From contig NZ_NFVA01000043.1 of NCBI RefSeq assembly GCF_002264395.1, forward strand, positions 1 to 57,571: DNA of 57,571 bases. The letters are read 5' to 3'. Numbering within the stretch: position 1 is the first letter of the stretch; each line of letters begins with the position of its first letter. This DNA is from Paenibacillus sp. VTT E-133291. GTDB lineage: Bacteria; Bacillota; Bacilli; Paenibacillales; Paenibacillaceae. A model generated the notes under the pieces. The model was not told the DNA's origin. It saw only the letters and a program-made list of their open reading frames with translations, and searched no databases. Positions 16,581 to 25,046 of this stretch are shown in pieces. The translations under genes were made by a program, and so were the position numbers.

Positions 16581-17447
16581 ATGAAGAAACAAAAGATGTG
16601 GATATTTGCTGCTTTAACTCTTGCACTTGCTGCCGCGCCGTTTGCAGGAACGTTTTTCAAGGGGAATGGCATTGTTCAGACCAAGCAAAGTGCTGCTGCG
16701 TCATTTGTCCACGAGTTAAATAATCCTGACGAAGAAGCCTTGCCGGCTTTCAGTACAACACCCATTAAGCTTGGGTCCACGGGTCAGGATGTCTATGAAT
16801 TGCAGGGACGATTAAAGCATTTAGGTTATTATGCCGGAAAAATAGACAGTCAGTTTGGGCCGAAAACGAAGAATGCAGTCACTTGGTTTCAATGGAAGTT
16901 CGGAATGAAGTCTGATGGCATTGTAGGTGCCAAAACGAAGCTGAAGCTGTATAACGCCACGAAGAACTGGAAGCCGACTGAGCCTTCTACGGGCACGGGA
17001 AATAAGACAGCAGAGGGAAACACTGGCAATAAAACAAATACGACAGATAAATCGAATTCTCCAGGGTTGTCTTCAGGCAATTCGATGGGTTTATCGGAGA
17101 ATGATCTGAAGATCATGGCCAATGCCGTGTATGGAGAAGCCAGAGGTGAGCCTTTTGAAGGTCAGGTTGCTGTGGCTGCGGTCATTTTAAATCGTGTGAA
17201 ATCACCTAGTTTCCCGAATACGCCGTCTGGTGTTATTTTTCAACCGAGAGCATTTACAGCTGTAGCCGATGGCCAAATCTATCTGGAGCCAAATGAGCAA
17301 GCACGTAAGGCAGTACAGCAAGCACTCAGTGGTTGGGATCCATCCGGAGGATGTCTGTATTACTTCAACCCTAAAACGGCTACCTCAAAATGGATTTGGA
17401 GCCGGCCTCAGGTTAAGACGATAGGTCAGCATATTTTCTGTATGTAG
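16581..17447 (+). CDS. sleB: spore cortex-lytic enzyme SleB
   Basis: Germination lytic transglycosylase that cleaves muramic-lactam cortex peptidoglycan. The 288-residue protein has a signal peptide (basic start, hydrophobic to about residue 25), a peptidoglycan-binding repeat at about 60-125 (LGSTGQDVYELQGRL start), and a Gly/Thr/Asn linker. The hydrolase_2 catalytic domain runs from about 170 to the end, with the catalytic Glu in YGEARGE near residue 185. ATG 16581 is preferred because the sigma-G transcript would begin near 16539 and because it starts the signal peptide; ATG 16545 would put a charged stretch in front. ypeB, its usual partner, is not adjacent here. Confidence 0.95.
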   Translation: MKKQKMWIFAALTLALAAAPFAGTFFKGNGIVQTKQSAAASFVHELNNPDEEALPAFSTTPIKLGSTGQDVYELQGRLKHLGYYAGKIDSQFGPKTKNAVTWFQWKFGMKSDGIVGAKTKLKLYNATKNWKPTEPSTGTGNKTAEGNTGNKTNTTDKSNSPGLSSGNSMGLSENDLKIMANAVYGEARGEPFEGQVAVAAVILNRVKSPSFPNTPSGVIFQPRAFTAVADGQIYLEPNEQARKAVQQALSGWDPSGGCLYYFNPKTATSKWIWSRPQVKTIGQHIFCM

Positions 17448-17470
17448 AACAGTAGGATAGAGAATTCAAA

Positions 17471-17495
17471 GAGCAACCGGGAAGAGGCTTCCGGT
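17471..17495 (+). terminator. hairpin terminator of sleB
   Basis: AGCAACCGG pairs with CCGGTTGCT around a ten-base loop, followed by a weak T-rich tract. Confidence 0.65.
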
Positions 17496-17584
17496 TGCTT
17501 CCTTACTTTGGAATGGTTTAGAATGGTTAATAATTCATAAACATGATGTAGAGCAACTATCCACGCCGTAAAGGAGTTTTGGAC

Positions 17585-18862
17585 TTGACTAATAATGTAT
17601 TTCAGCATGGCACCGTAGGAGGCTTGCGCATTCACGTTATGCCAACCAAGGCGTTCAAGACCTATGCGATCTCACTTTATGCAGGGATCCCTCTTGATGA
17701 GAATACAGTAACCTCTACTGCACTGGCTCCATTCGTGCTTCGCAGAGGTACCGCGACTTATCCTGAGACTACGCAATTCCGCGAGCGTTTAGAGGAGCTG
17801 TATGGCGCTGGGTTCGGGTTTGATATTTATAAAAGAGGCGATTATCAAATCGTTCAGTTCCGCATGGATACGATTAATGACTCTTTTGTGCAAAGCCAGG
17901 AGAGCTTACTTGAACAATCCTTCGCTTTCTTAGGTGAAGTACTGACTCGTCCATTAGTTGAAGACGGCAGCTTCCGGCCTTCGTATGTTGCAACAGAGCG
18001 TGAAACCGTTCGCAAGAAGCTGGAGTCTATCGTAAATGACAAGATACGTTACGCCGCTGAACGCTGTATTGAGGAAATGTGCCGCAAGGAGCCATACCGT
18101 CTTCACCCTCTGGGTCAAAGAGCGGACCTGGATCAAATCACTCCGAAAAGTTTGTATGAATCGTATAATTCCTGGCTGGATGAAGCCATCCTTGATCTTT
18201 ATGTAGTGGGTGACACAACCACTGAGGAAGTAGAACAGCTTGTACAGCGTCATTTCGGCCGGGTTCAGTCCGAGGTGGGCTTATATAGCTCTAAGTTCAT
18301 ACCAGTATCGGTTAATGAGGTACGGACTGTAGAAGAGAAGCTGGATGTCAGTCAGGGCAAGTTGAATCTGGGCCTGCGTACCTCTATTACTTATAAGGAT
18401 GATAATTACGCTTCCGCGATTATGTACAACGGTATATTAGGAGGGTATCCACACTCTAAACTCTTCGTGAATGTACGTGAGAAGGCAAGCCTTGCCTACT
18501 ATGCTTCGTCTCGTTATGACGGCCACAAGGGCATTGGAACGATTCAATCCGGCATCGAAACGCAAAATTACGGCAAAGCCGTGGACATTATAGAGAAGCA
18601 ATTGGAAGAGATGAAAGCTGGCAATATCAGTGATCTGGAACTGAGTCAGACCAAAGCTATGATCCGCAATCAGCTTTCCGAGATTCCGGATTCTGCTTTT
18701 GAAATGATCTCTTACGACTTCAACCGCCAGTTGTCAGGAAAAGAACGGACAGCGGATCAGCTATTGGGGCAGGTGGAACAAATCGGTGCTGAAGATGTAA
18801 AAGCCGCTGCCGAAACCTTTCAGCTGGATACGATTTATTTCTTGACAGGAAAGGAGGAATAA
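17585..18862 (+). CDS. ymfF: YmfF-type M16 peptidase homologue lacking the zinc motif
   Basis: This 425-residue protein has the M16 fold, including the C-terminal GGYPHSKLFVNVREKASLAYY segment split here as GGYPHSKLF and VREKASLAYY. Where active members carry HxxEH it reads APFVLRRGT, so it should be the non-catalytic partner. The zinc-bearing partner ymfH follows two bases after the stop, and the two likely form a heterodimer like other bacterial M16 pairs. AAAGGAG precedes TTG 17585 with nine-base spacing; a TTG two codons earlier is too close. The physiological substrate is unknown; the pair lies in a sporulation-rich neighbourhood. Confidence 0.9.
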   Translation: MTNNVFQHGTVGGLRIHVMPTKAFKTYAISLYAGIPLDENTVTSTALAPFVLRRGTATYPETTQFRERLEELYGAGFGFDIYKRGDYQIVQFRMDTINDSFVQSQESLLEQSFAFLGEVLTRPLVEDGSFRPSYVATERETVRKKLESIVNDKIRYAAERCIEEMCRKEPYRLHPLGQRADLDQITPKSLYESYNSWLDEAILDLYVVGDTTTEEVEQLVQRHFGRVQSEVGLYSSKFIPVSVNEVRTVEEKLDVSQGKLNLGLRTSITYKDDNYASAIMYNGILGGYPHSKLFVNVREKASLAYYASSRYDGHKGIGTIQSGIETQNYGKAVDIIEKQLEEMKAGNISDLELSQTKAMIRNQLSEIPDSAFEMISYDFNRQLSGKERTADQLLGQVEQIGAEDVKAAAETFQLDTIYFLTGKEE

Positions 18863-18864
18863 CG

Positions 18865-20145
18865 ATGGAACAAATTCATTACGACAGACTTCAAGAGACC
18901 ATTTATCATGAGGTCATGGATAACGGACTTCAGGTATATGTGTTGCCGAAACCAACCTTCAAAAAGACTTATGCTACATTTGCAACTAAATACGGTTCTG
19001 TTGACAACCATTTTCATGTCGCAGGTGGAGAAGAGACCACTGTTCCTGATGGTATTGCTCACTTTTTAGAGCACAAGATGTTTGAAGAGCCGGAAGGCGA
19101 TATTTTTGCTACCTTTGCTTCAAATGGAGCCTCGGCCAATGCTTTTACAAGCTTTGATCAGACCGTTTATCTTTTCTCAGCAACAGAGAATATAGAGACC
19201 AATCTTAGTACGCTCGTTGATTTTGTTCAGCGACCTTATTTTACAGATGAAAATGTAGAAAAGGAAAAGGGAATTATTGGACAAGAAATCAATATGTATG
19301 CTGATAATCCGGACTGGCGCGTGTATTTTGGCCTTATTGAAGCGATGTATTCGAAACACCCGGTTCGGATTGACATTGCAGGTACGGTAGAATCGATTAG
19401 TACGATCACGAAAGAAACGCTGTACACATGTTATAACGCTTTTTATCACCCTAGCAATATGTTGTTGTTCGTGGTTGGGGGTGTGGACCCGGAGAAAGTA
19501 TTCTCCTTGATTCGTGCTAATCAAAAAGGTAAAACCTACGGCAAGCAGGGTGAAATCAAGCGTATTTTTGAAGATGAACCCGAACAAGTCGCTACAAAAC
19601 GGCTAGAAAGCAAGCTTGCTGTTTCGATGCCGAAAATCATGTTTGGTTTTAAGGAAAAAGTAGAAGATCTAACAGGTGAGGCTTCTCTAAAACGCGATCT
19701 GATAACGAAGCTAATGCTCGATTTGTTGGTAGGCAGTAGCACAGCGTTGTATCAAAAGTTATATGATGAGGAATTGATCTCGGACAGCTTTGGACATGAA
19801 TTTAATAGTTCTCCGCAGTATGCTTTTTCTGCAATGGGTGGGGATACGAAGGATCCTGATCTGCTGTTAAACCGAATTAAAGAAGAAGTAGATCTAATCT
19901 TAAAGTCTGGCTTTACGGAGAAGGATTTCGAGCGGGCACGGAAAAAGAAAATAGGCGGATATTTGCGTATGCTTAATTCCCCTGAAAGTATTGCACATGA
20001 GTTTACACGCTACCAGTTCCGCGGTGGTGACCTGTTTGAAGTTCTGCCTATGTATGAGTCGATTACTTTGGCGGAAGTTAACGAGCGTCTGCAAGCCCAT
20101 GTAAAATGGGAACAGCTTGCCGTTTCATTGGTGGTGAGTCCTTAG
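18865..20145 (+). CDS. ymfH: YmfH-type M16 zinc peptidase
   Basis: Catalytic half of the M16 pair. The 426-residue protein carries HFLEH near residues 64-68 and a downstream Glu (IGQEINMY region) for zinc. The C-terminal half has the substrate-clamping segment FRGGDLFEVLP. AAAGGAGGAATA lies in the end of ymfF and drives ATG 18865. Its stop is directly followed by the ymfI start. It probably degrades peptides or processes an exported protein together with YmfF; no signal peptide is seen, so both are cytoplasmic. Confidence 0.93.
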   Translation: MEQIHYDRLQETIYHEVMDNGLQVYVLPKPTFKKTYATFATKYGSVDNHFHVAGGEETTVPDGIAHFLEHKMFEEPEGDIFATFASNGASANAFTSFDQTVYLFSATENIETNLSTLVDFVQRPYFTDENVEKEKGIIGQEINMYADNPDWRVYFGLIEAMYSKHPVRIDIAGTVESISTITKETLYTCYNAFYHPSNMLLFVVGGVDPEKVFSLIRANQKGKTYGKQGEIKRIFEDEPEQVATKRLESKLAVSMPKIMFGFKEKVEDLTGEASLKRDLITKLMLDLLVGSSTALYQKLYDEELISDSFGHEFNSSPQYAFSAMGGDTKDPDLLLNRIKEEVDLILKSGFTEKDFERARKKKIGGYLRMLNSPESIAHEFTRYQFRGGDLFEVLPMYESITLAEVNERLQAHVKWEQLAVSLVVSP

Positions 20146-20913
20146 GTGAGCGTTTTGGGAGAGAGCAGCAAACCACTAGGGGAAATGACAGTGCTCATTA
20201 CAGGGGGAAGCGGAGGGATCGGCGGCGCCATTGCGGAACGATTTGCTTCTGTGGGGATGAATATAGTTATTCATTACAAACACTCACATGAAGCTGCGAA
20301 TGATGTCGCGCGGCGTTGCATGGCCCTTGGGGCAAAGGTAATGACAGTAAACGCCGATATGAAGGATCGTAGTCAGATTGTACGTATGGCTGAAAAGCTT
20401 GAGAGTAATGGGATGCAGCCGGATATTCTCGTCAATAATGCCGGTAAATCGCATTACGGAATGCTCGCTGACGTGACCGAAGAGGAATGGGATGACATTA
20501 TGTCCATTAACTTGAAGGGAACCTTTATGTGCAGTCAAATCTTCATGCCTTACATGGTATCACAACGTTATGGTCGTATCATCAACGTTTCTTCCGTTTG
20601 GGGAATCACTGGAGCTTCTTGCGAAGTAGCTTATTCGGCTAGCAAAGGCGGAGTGAATGCCTTTACAAAAGCTTTAGCAAAAGAGCTGGCTCCATCTGGT
20701 GTAACGGTTAACGCGGTAGCTCCAGGAGCGGTTAATACGAACATGTTGTCCAATTTACAGGAGGATGAAGTCCGTATGCTGGAGGATGAGATTCCAGTAG
20801 GGCGTTTGGCTACGCCTAATGAAATATCTTCACTAATTTATTTTTTGGCTTTGCCTGAGTCCGGGTATATTACTGGCCAAATTATTAGTCCAAATGGTGG
20901 ATGGATTACCTGA
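20146..20913 (+). CDS. ymfI: SDR-family oxidoreductase YmfI
   Basis: A 255-residue short-chain dehydrogenase/reductase, FabG-like. It shows TGGSGGIGG for the NADP cofactor, NNAG, the catalytic Ser in VSSVWG and YSASK near residue 162, and the C-terminal ITGQIISPNGG. The start GTG 20146 directly abuts the ymfH stop; later starts (TTG 20155, ATG 20185) are possible because the true N terminus of the fold is near TVLITGG. The substrate is unknown. The order ymfF-ymfH-ymfI matches B. subtilis. Confidence 0.9.
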   Translation: MSVLGESSKPLGEMTVLITGGSGGIGGAIAERFASVGMNIVIHYKHSHEAANDVARRCMALGAKVMTVNADMKDRSQIVRMAEKLESNGMQPDILVNNAGKSHYGMLADVTEEEWDDIMSINLKGTFMCSQIFMPYMVSQRYGRIINVSSVWGITGASCEVAYSASKGGVNAFTKALAKELAPSGVTVNAVAPGAVNTNMLSNLQEDEVRMLEDEIPVGRLATPNEISSLIYFLALPESGYITGQIISPNGGWIT

Positions 20914-21049
20914 TCTTCAGTTGGAGAAAAGCTCCAGCATAATAACTTAGCTTCTAAGACATATTATAAGTGTTGTTTTTAAATCTCACGTAAGGCGGCT
21001 TACAGCCTGTATGCAGGTGTTTGACCGTAAACATGAAGGAGGATTTAAG

Positions 21050-21313
21050 ATGACACAAGAAGATAGCGTAATCAAAAACTTTGACACCTGGAAGAAATTC
21101 CTGGGAAACCGAGTTGTACAGGCGGAGAAACTTGGGATGAGCGAAGACACAATCTCAAAGCTGGCTTTTGAAATTGGGGAATTCCTCGATGAAAAAGTGG
21201 ATCCAGCAAACACTCAAAACCGTGCAATCAAAGAGCTATGGGACGTCGGCAACGATGAAGAAAAGCAGACGATTGCTAAACTCATGGTCAAGTTGGCGAA
21301 AAATCACGCCTAA
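21050..21313 (+). CDS. ymfJ: DUF3243 protein YmfJ
   Basis: An 87-residue soluble, charged, mostly helical protein. AAGGAGG precedes ATG 21050; a start 13 codons upstream would include that site and is rejected. It matches the YmfJ/DUF3243 family in length, position and the LWDVGNDEEKQTIAKLMVKL ending (split: LWDVGNDEEK, TIAKLMVKL). Function is unknown. It is flanked by a long upstream gap with no gene and two terminators downstream. Confidence 0.88.
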   Translation: MTQEDSVIKNFDTWKKFLGNRVVQAEKLGMSEDTISKLAFEIGEFLDEKVDPANTQNRAIKELWDVGNDEEKQTIAKLMVKLAKNHA

Positions 21314-21317
21314 GCTT

Positions 21318-21350
21318 GCGGAAAAGCTCCCCTTGTGGGAGCTTTTCTGC
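21318..21350 (+). terminator. terminator of ymfJ
   Basis: GAAAAGCTCCC at 21321-21331 pairs perfectly with GGGAGCTTTTC at 21337-21347. Confidence 0.8.
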
Positions 21351-21413
21351 AATTATTACAGGACTGACCTTGCCTTTCATTTTTATTTTATATATCATTA
21401 ACATGACCCGTGT

Positions 21414-21445
21414 TTCAGACCGCTTTGTCTGAACGGCATTTTTTT
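21414..21445 (+). terminator. second terminator before ymfK
   Basis: TTCAGAC pairs with GTCTGAA, then seven T follow a short spacer. With the preceding hairpin it makes a tandem terminator between ymfJ and ymfK. Confidence 0.6.
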
Positions 21446-21489
21446 GATGTATATCAAAGTGCGGGAAAAGGAATCTATGAGGTGTACAA

Positions 21490-22257
21490 GTGGAATATAA
21501 ACAATGGTATATGGAATACAAGATTCACAAGAACAGACCCGGTCTGCTTGGTGATATCGCTTCAATGTTAGGGATGCTAGAAGTCAACATTCTGACGATT
21601 AATGGCGTTGAAGGAAAGACTCGCGGAATGTTGCTGGAGACCAATGACGATGACAAAATAATGCTAATGGGCGAAATGCTCAAGAAAGTTGATAATATTA
21701 CAGTTTCAGCTCTGCGGTCTCCAAGACTCGTAGACAAGCTGGCTGTGCGCCATGGGCGATATATTGAACGGGATTCAGATGATCGGAAGACGTTTCGTTT
21801 CACCCGGGATGAGCTTGGACTATTGGTCGATTTTCTCGGGGAACTGTTTAAAAAAGATGGAAATCAGGTAATAGGACTTCGAGGTATGCCCCGTGTAGGA
21901 AAGACGGAATCGATCATTGCTGGCAGTGTGTGTGCGATGAAGCGGTGGACGTTCGTTTCTTCGACACTTTTACGTCAGACGGTGCGAAGTCAATTAGCAG
22001 AAGATGAGATGAACCCGCATAATGTATTTATTATTGATGGTATTGTTAGTACGATCCGCTCTAATGAGAAGCATTATAATTTATTACAAAATGTTATGAG
22101 TATGCCAAGCACGAAAGTGATCGAGCATCCAGATATTTTTGTGCGGGAATCTGAGTATACCTTTGATGATTTTGATATTATTATCGAGCTTCGCAATAAT
22201 CCAAATGAAGAAATATTGTACGAGTCGTTCACGACTAGCTACAGTGATGATTTATAG
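21490..22257 (+). CDS. ymfK: DUF3388 protein YmfK (ACT-like domain plus P-loop)
   Basis: This 255-residue protein begins with an ACT-like fold (HKNRPGLLGDIASML, residues about 12-80). A P-loop-like segment GMPRVGKTES lies near residue 132, followed by an acidic β-strand region with FIIDG. Family and position match B. subtilis YmfK. The combination suggests a nucleotide-binding regulator that senses a small ligand; that is inference. The GTG at 21490 follows ATGAGGTG. No co-transcribed partner upstream; rodZ/ymfM follows 41 bases later. Confidence 0.85.
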   Translation: MEYKQWYMEYKIHKNRPGLLGDIASMLGMLEVNILTINGVEGKTRGMLLETNDDDKIMLMGEMLKKVDNITVSALRSPRLVDKLAVRHGRYIERDSDDRKTFRFTRDELGLLVDFLGELFKKDGNQVIGLRGMPRVGKTESIIAGSVCAMKRWTFVSSTLLRQTVRSQLAEDEMNPHNVFIIDGIVSTIRSNEKHYNLLQNVMSMPSTKVIEHPDIFVRESEYTFDDFDIIIELRNNPNEEILYESFTTSYSDDL

Positions 22258-22298
22258 AACACCAATGATATTCATTGAAATTTACAGGAGGTGATGGT

Positions 22299-23261
22299 AT
22301 GTCGGAACTGGGCCGGCAATTGAAAGAGGCGCGTCTGCAAAAAGGGATGAGTCTTGACGATGTCCAGGAAGTAACGAAAATTCGCAAAAAGTATTTGGAA
22401 GCCATCGAGTCTGGAGATTATAAGGTGCTTCCAGGAAGTTTTTATGTTAGGGCGTTTATCAAAACGTACGCAGAGGCAGTAGGGATGAGCCCTGACGAAC
22501 TGCTTGAGGAGCATGGGAATGTACCAGCCCCTCCCGAAGACACAGCCATGGAAACGGTGATTCAAAAACGGAGCCGTAGACCAGAAACAGAACGGAATGC
22601 AAAATGGCTGCCAACAGTGTTAATGTGGACATTTCCAATATTGATTATTGTTGTGATTTACATTTATGCTTCTAGCTTGAACAAACCGGACCCTGCTCAG
22701 ATTGATCAGACAAATCTGACGAACGAACAGCAGGATCCTACGACAGCCCAAACATCTCCACCGGCTTCAGGAGGAGGCGTTGTGGCGCCAACTTCTTCGG
22801 CAGGAACAGAAGCAACAACGGAACCTACAGCAGAGCCTACGCCAGTACCAACACCTACACCTTCCCCGCAATCCATTACAGTTACACCGGATGGGAAAGC
22901 AGGGAAAACAACAAAATTCAAGGTTTCAGCTCCGGCTGGAAGTGAAGTGAAGGTTGAAATTTCTGCTACTGGAGTAAGCTGGCTTGAGGTGTATAAAGGT
23001 GAGAACTCTAAAGGTGAAAAACTTTCATTTGGAAACACAGCGGCTGGAAATCGTATGAGCTTTGTGCTTGGAAGTGAAGGAATGTATATTAAATCTGGTT
23101 ATTCACCAGCTACTGAGATTACTGTCAATGGACAAGTAATTACAGATGAAAAGACATCATCTCGTCTGCTACTTAATCTGGATGATGGTACTGGAAGTGA
23201 AACGACCCAGAATGAAGGTACCACCGATACTACCGACCAGACTAATGAAACAGGCCAATAA
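22299..23261 (+). CDS. ymfM: RodZ-like helix-turn-helix membrane protein YmfM
   Basis: A 320-residue cell-shape protein. The cytoplasmic N terminus holds a HTH_25 domain (about 3-70), which in RodZ binds MreB. One membrane segment follows at about 103-125, then a Thr/Pro-rich external linker with TEPTAEPTPVPTPTPSP, and a C-terminal β domain (DUF4115) from about 190 to 285, ending in an acidic Thr-rich tail. CAGGAGGTG precedes ATG 22299; the ATG at 22275 lies upstream of that site. It lies before pgsA as in Bacillus, but with two extra genes between. Confidence 0.93.
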   Translation: MSELGRQLKEARLQKGMSLDDVQEVTKIRKKYLEAIESGDYKVLPGSFYVRAFIKTYAEAVGMSPDELLEEHGNVPAPPEDTAMETVIQKRSRRPETERNAKWLPTVLMWTFPILIIVVIYIYASSLNKPDPAQIDQTNLTNEQQDPTTAQTSPPASGGGVVAPTSSAGTEATTEPTAEPTPVPTPTPSPQSITVTPDGKAGKTTKFKVSAPAGSEVKVEISATGVSWLEVYKGENSKGEKLSFGNTAAGNRMSFVLGSEGMYIKSGYSPATEITVNGQVITDEKTSSRLLLNLDDGTGSETTQNEGTTDTTDQTNETGQ

Positions 23262-23341
23262 GAAAAATGATGCATAGACTTTGGCTTTGCGGGGAACATA
23301 AGAGTGTTTCCAGTTTCTTAGCCAAAGTGGGGTGTGCGTTC

Positions 23342-23503
23342 ATGATTGTTAGCTGGATTGTAGCTGGACTTGGGGTTATTGTCAGTCTTATCGGATACTA
23401 TATGACACCAAGTGCTTGGGGTTATGGAATTCTCGGGTTCGGTCTTGCACATATTGTGCTTGGAATTCTGGATATGTTTCGGAGCCCGCTTCGAAGCAGA
23501 TAG
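23342..23503 (+). CDS. small two-helix membrane protein
   Basis: A 53-residue hydrophobic protein with two predicted membrane segments (about 3-22 and 29-46) and a basic C terminus (RSPLRSR). GTGGGGTG precedes ATG 23342; the frame remains open back to 23267, but the upstream part crosses an inverted repeat (ACTTTGGCT at 23278 and AGCCAAAGT at 23320). I do not recognise the family. It may be co-transcribed with ymfM. Confidence 0.55.
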   Translation: MIVSWIVAGLGVIVSLIGYYMTPSAWGYGILGFGLAHIVLGILDMFRSPLRSR

Positions 23504-23578
23504 AGAATTTAGAATGTGCGTCTCCAAGGGATATCTTCCATTGGAGACCTATTTCTACCTGAAACACAACTCATTTCG

Positions 23579-23612
23579 AAGGAAAAGCTCCACTATGTGG
23601 GGCTGTTTTCTG
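23579..23612 (+). terminator. weak terminator-like hairpin
   Basis: GAAAAGCTCCAC pairs imperfectly with GTGGGGCTGTTTTC around TAT. No clean T run follows. Confidence 0.45.
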
Positions 23613-23640
23613 TGTCGGGTGAGGTACATATTATCCAATA

Positions 23641-23670
23641 TTAGACTTAAGGGTATCATTCTTTTATAAT
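23641..23670 (+). promoter_or_regulatory. sigma-A-type promoter of yajQ
   Basis: TTAGAC at 23641-23646 and TATAAT at 23665-23670 are 18 bases apart, 36 bases before the start codon. Confidence 0.65.
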
Positions 23671-23705
23671 AGTAGCAGACTAAAAAGTACAAAGGACGTG
23701 TAGTT

Positions 23706-24197
23706 ATGAGTTCAGAAAGTTCATTTGATATCGTATCTAAAATGGATATGCAGGAATTAACCAATGCGATCCACCAAACAGAGAAAGAAATTGACAACCG
23801 CTTTGACTTTAAGAATAGCAAGAGTAGTCTGAAGCTGGAGAAAGACGCACTTATTATCGCCTCTGAGGACGAATATAAGTTAAACGCTGTTATTGATATT
23901 TTACAATCGAAGATGGTGAAGAGAGGCATCACGCTGAAGAACTTGGATTTCGGCAAAGTAGAGCCTGCTTCCCTGGGAAGTGTTCGTCAGCGCTTAGGTC
24001 TTAAGCAAGGGATTGATCAGGAGAACGCGAAAAAGATTAATATCCTGATTCGTGACTCGAAATTGAAGGTGAAGAGCCAGATCCAAGGAGATCAGATCCG
24101 TGTAACCGGTAAGAACCGTGATGATTTGCAGCAAATTATCCAGATCTTACGTAAAGCCGATTTGCCACTAGATTTGCAATTCATGAACATGAAATAG
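23706..24197 (+). CDS. yajQ: YajQ-family nucleotide-binding protein
   Basis: A 163-residue protein of the YajQ/DUF520 family, two ferredoxin-like halves. It starts with SSFDIVSKMDMQELTNA and includes DNRFDFKNS and the C-terminal DLPLDLQFMN, all family hallmarks. Members bind nucleotides or RNA and some bind cyclic di-GMP; which applies here cannot be told. AAAGGACGTG precedes ATG 23706. It has its own promoter and terminator, and in B. subtilis the homologue (yitK) is elsewhere, so its place between ymfM and pgsA is a lineage trait. Confidence 0.93.
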   Translation: MSSESSFDIVSKMDMQELTNAIHQTEKEIDNRFDFKNSKSSLKLEKDALIIASEDEYKLNAVIDILQSKMVKRGITLKNLDFGKVEPASLGSVRQRLGLKQGIDQENAKKINILIRDSKLKVKSQIQGDQIRVTGKNRDDLQQIIQILRKADLPLDLQFMNMK

Positions 24198-24205
24198 AAA
24201 TTGGT

Positions 24206-24255
24206 ACCCCGCAGTGCACTTCAGCACCATATGCGGGGTGCTTTGTATTTTTTTT
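24206..24255 (+). terminator. Rho-independent terminator of yajQ
   Basis: ACCCCGCA pairs with TGCGGGGT, then a short spacer and eight T. Confidence 0.75.
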
Positions 24256-24282
24256 GACACCTATTTATAGCTATAATATACT
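24254..24282 (+). promoter_or_regulatory. sigma-A promoter of pgsA
   Basis: TTGACA at 24254-24259 and TATACT at 24277-24282 are exactly 17 bases apart. It overlaps the T run of the yajQ terminator. Confidence 0.8.
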
Positions 24283-24349
24283 TGCTTAAGTAGAAAAAGA
24301 TGAGCCTGATCCAGGCAATTTGTATGAACGATTTAGGGGAGGAACTTCA

Positions 24350-24937
24350 GTGAATTTACCCAACCGCATCACGCTATCACGTATTTGCCTAATCCCGATT
24401 ATGATGTTTTTTTTGCTGGTGGATTTCAGCTTTTATCCAGAACCGATACATTGGGGCTCTTTTCAGCTATCTGTTAATCATTTGGTAGCAGCTGTAATCT
24501 TTTTGCTTGCTGCGAGTACAGATGGAATAGACGGCTACATAGCTAGGAAATATAATATGGTCACCAATCTCGGTAAGCTCCTTGATCCGTTAGCGGACAA
24601 GCTGTTAGTTTCCGCAGTTCTGATTTCACTTGTGGAATTGGGCAGATGTGATTCATGGATCGCAATTGTTATCATTAGTCGTGAGTTCGCAGTAACCGGG
24701 CTTCGCCAGATAGCATTGTTAGAAGGAAAAGTGGTTGCCGCCAGCAAATGGGGGAAGATAAAGACGGTTGTACAAATTGTAGCGATCTCACTGCTGTTGT
24801 TGAATAATTTCCCATTTCAATTCGTCAGCATTCCTGTAGACGATATTGCCATCTGGGCTGCAGCCTTGATCACTATCTACTCTGGAATTGATTATTTTGT
24901 GAAGAATAAGGAGCTATTACAGCTGCATAATGCTTAA
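24350..24937 (+). CDS. pgsA: CDP-diacylglycerol-glycerol-3-phosphate 3-phosphatidyltransferase
   Basis: Membrane enzyme that makes phosphatidylglycerol phosphate. The 195-residue protein has the CDP-alcohol phosphotransferase signature DGxxAR(x8)GxxxDxxxD, seen from DGYIAR near residue 60 to DKL, and about five membrane segments. GTG 24350 behind GGGGAGG gives the family N terminus MNLPNRITLSR; an upstream in-frame start ten codons earlier includes the ribosome-binding site. It has its own promoter and terminator. Confidence 0.95.
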   Translation: MNLPNRITLSRICLIPIMMFFLLVDFSFYPEPIHWGSFQLSVNHLVAAVIFLLAASTDGIDGYIARKYNMVTNLGKLLDPLADKLLVSAVLISLVELGRCDSWIAIVIISREFAVTGLRQIALLEGKVVAASKWGKIKTVVQIVAISLLLLNNFPFQFVSIPVDDIAIWAAALITIYSGIDYFVKNKELLQLHNA

Positions 24938-24964
24938 GCATTATAGGTAGCTACATATAGGAGA

Positions 24965-24995
24965 GGTAATAGGTAAAGCACCTATTACCTTTTTT
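24965..24995 (+). terminator. Rho-independent terminator of pgsA
   Basis: GGTAATAGGT pairs perfectly with ACCTATTACC around AAAGC, followed by six T. Confidence 0.88.
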
Positions 24996-25046
24996 AAACC
25001 CTAAAAGCAGTGTATCTACATTATAACGAGGAGGCGAAAGCCAAGT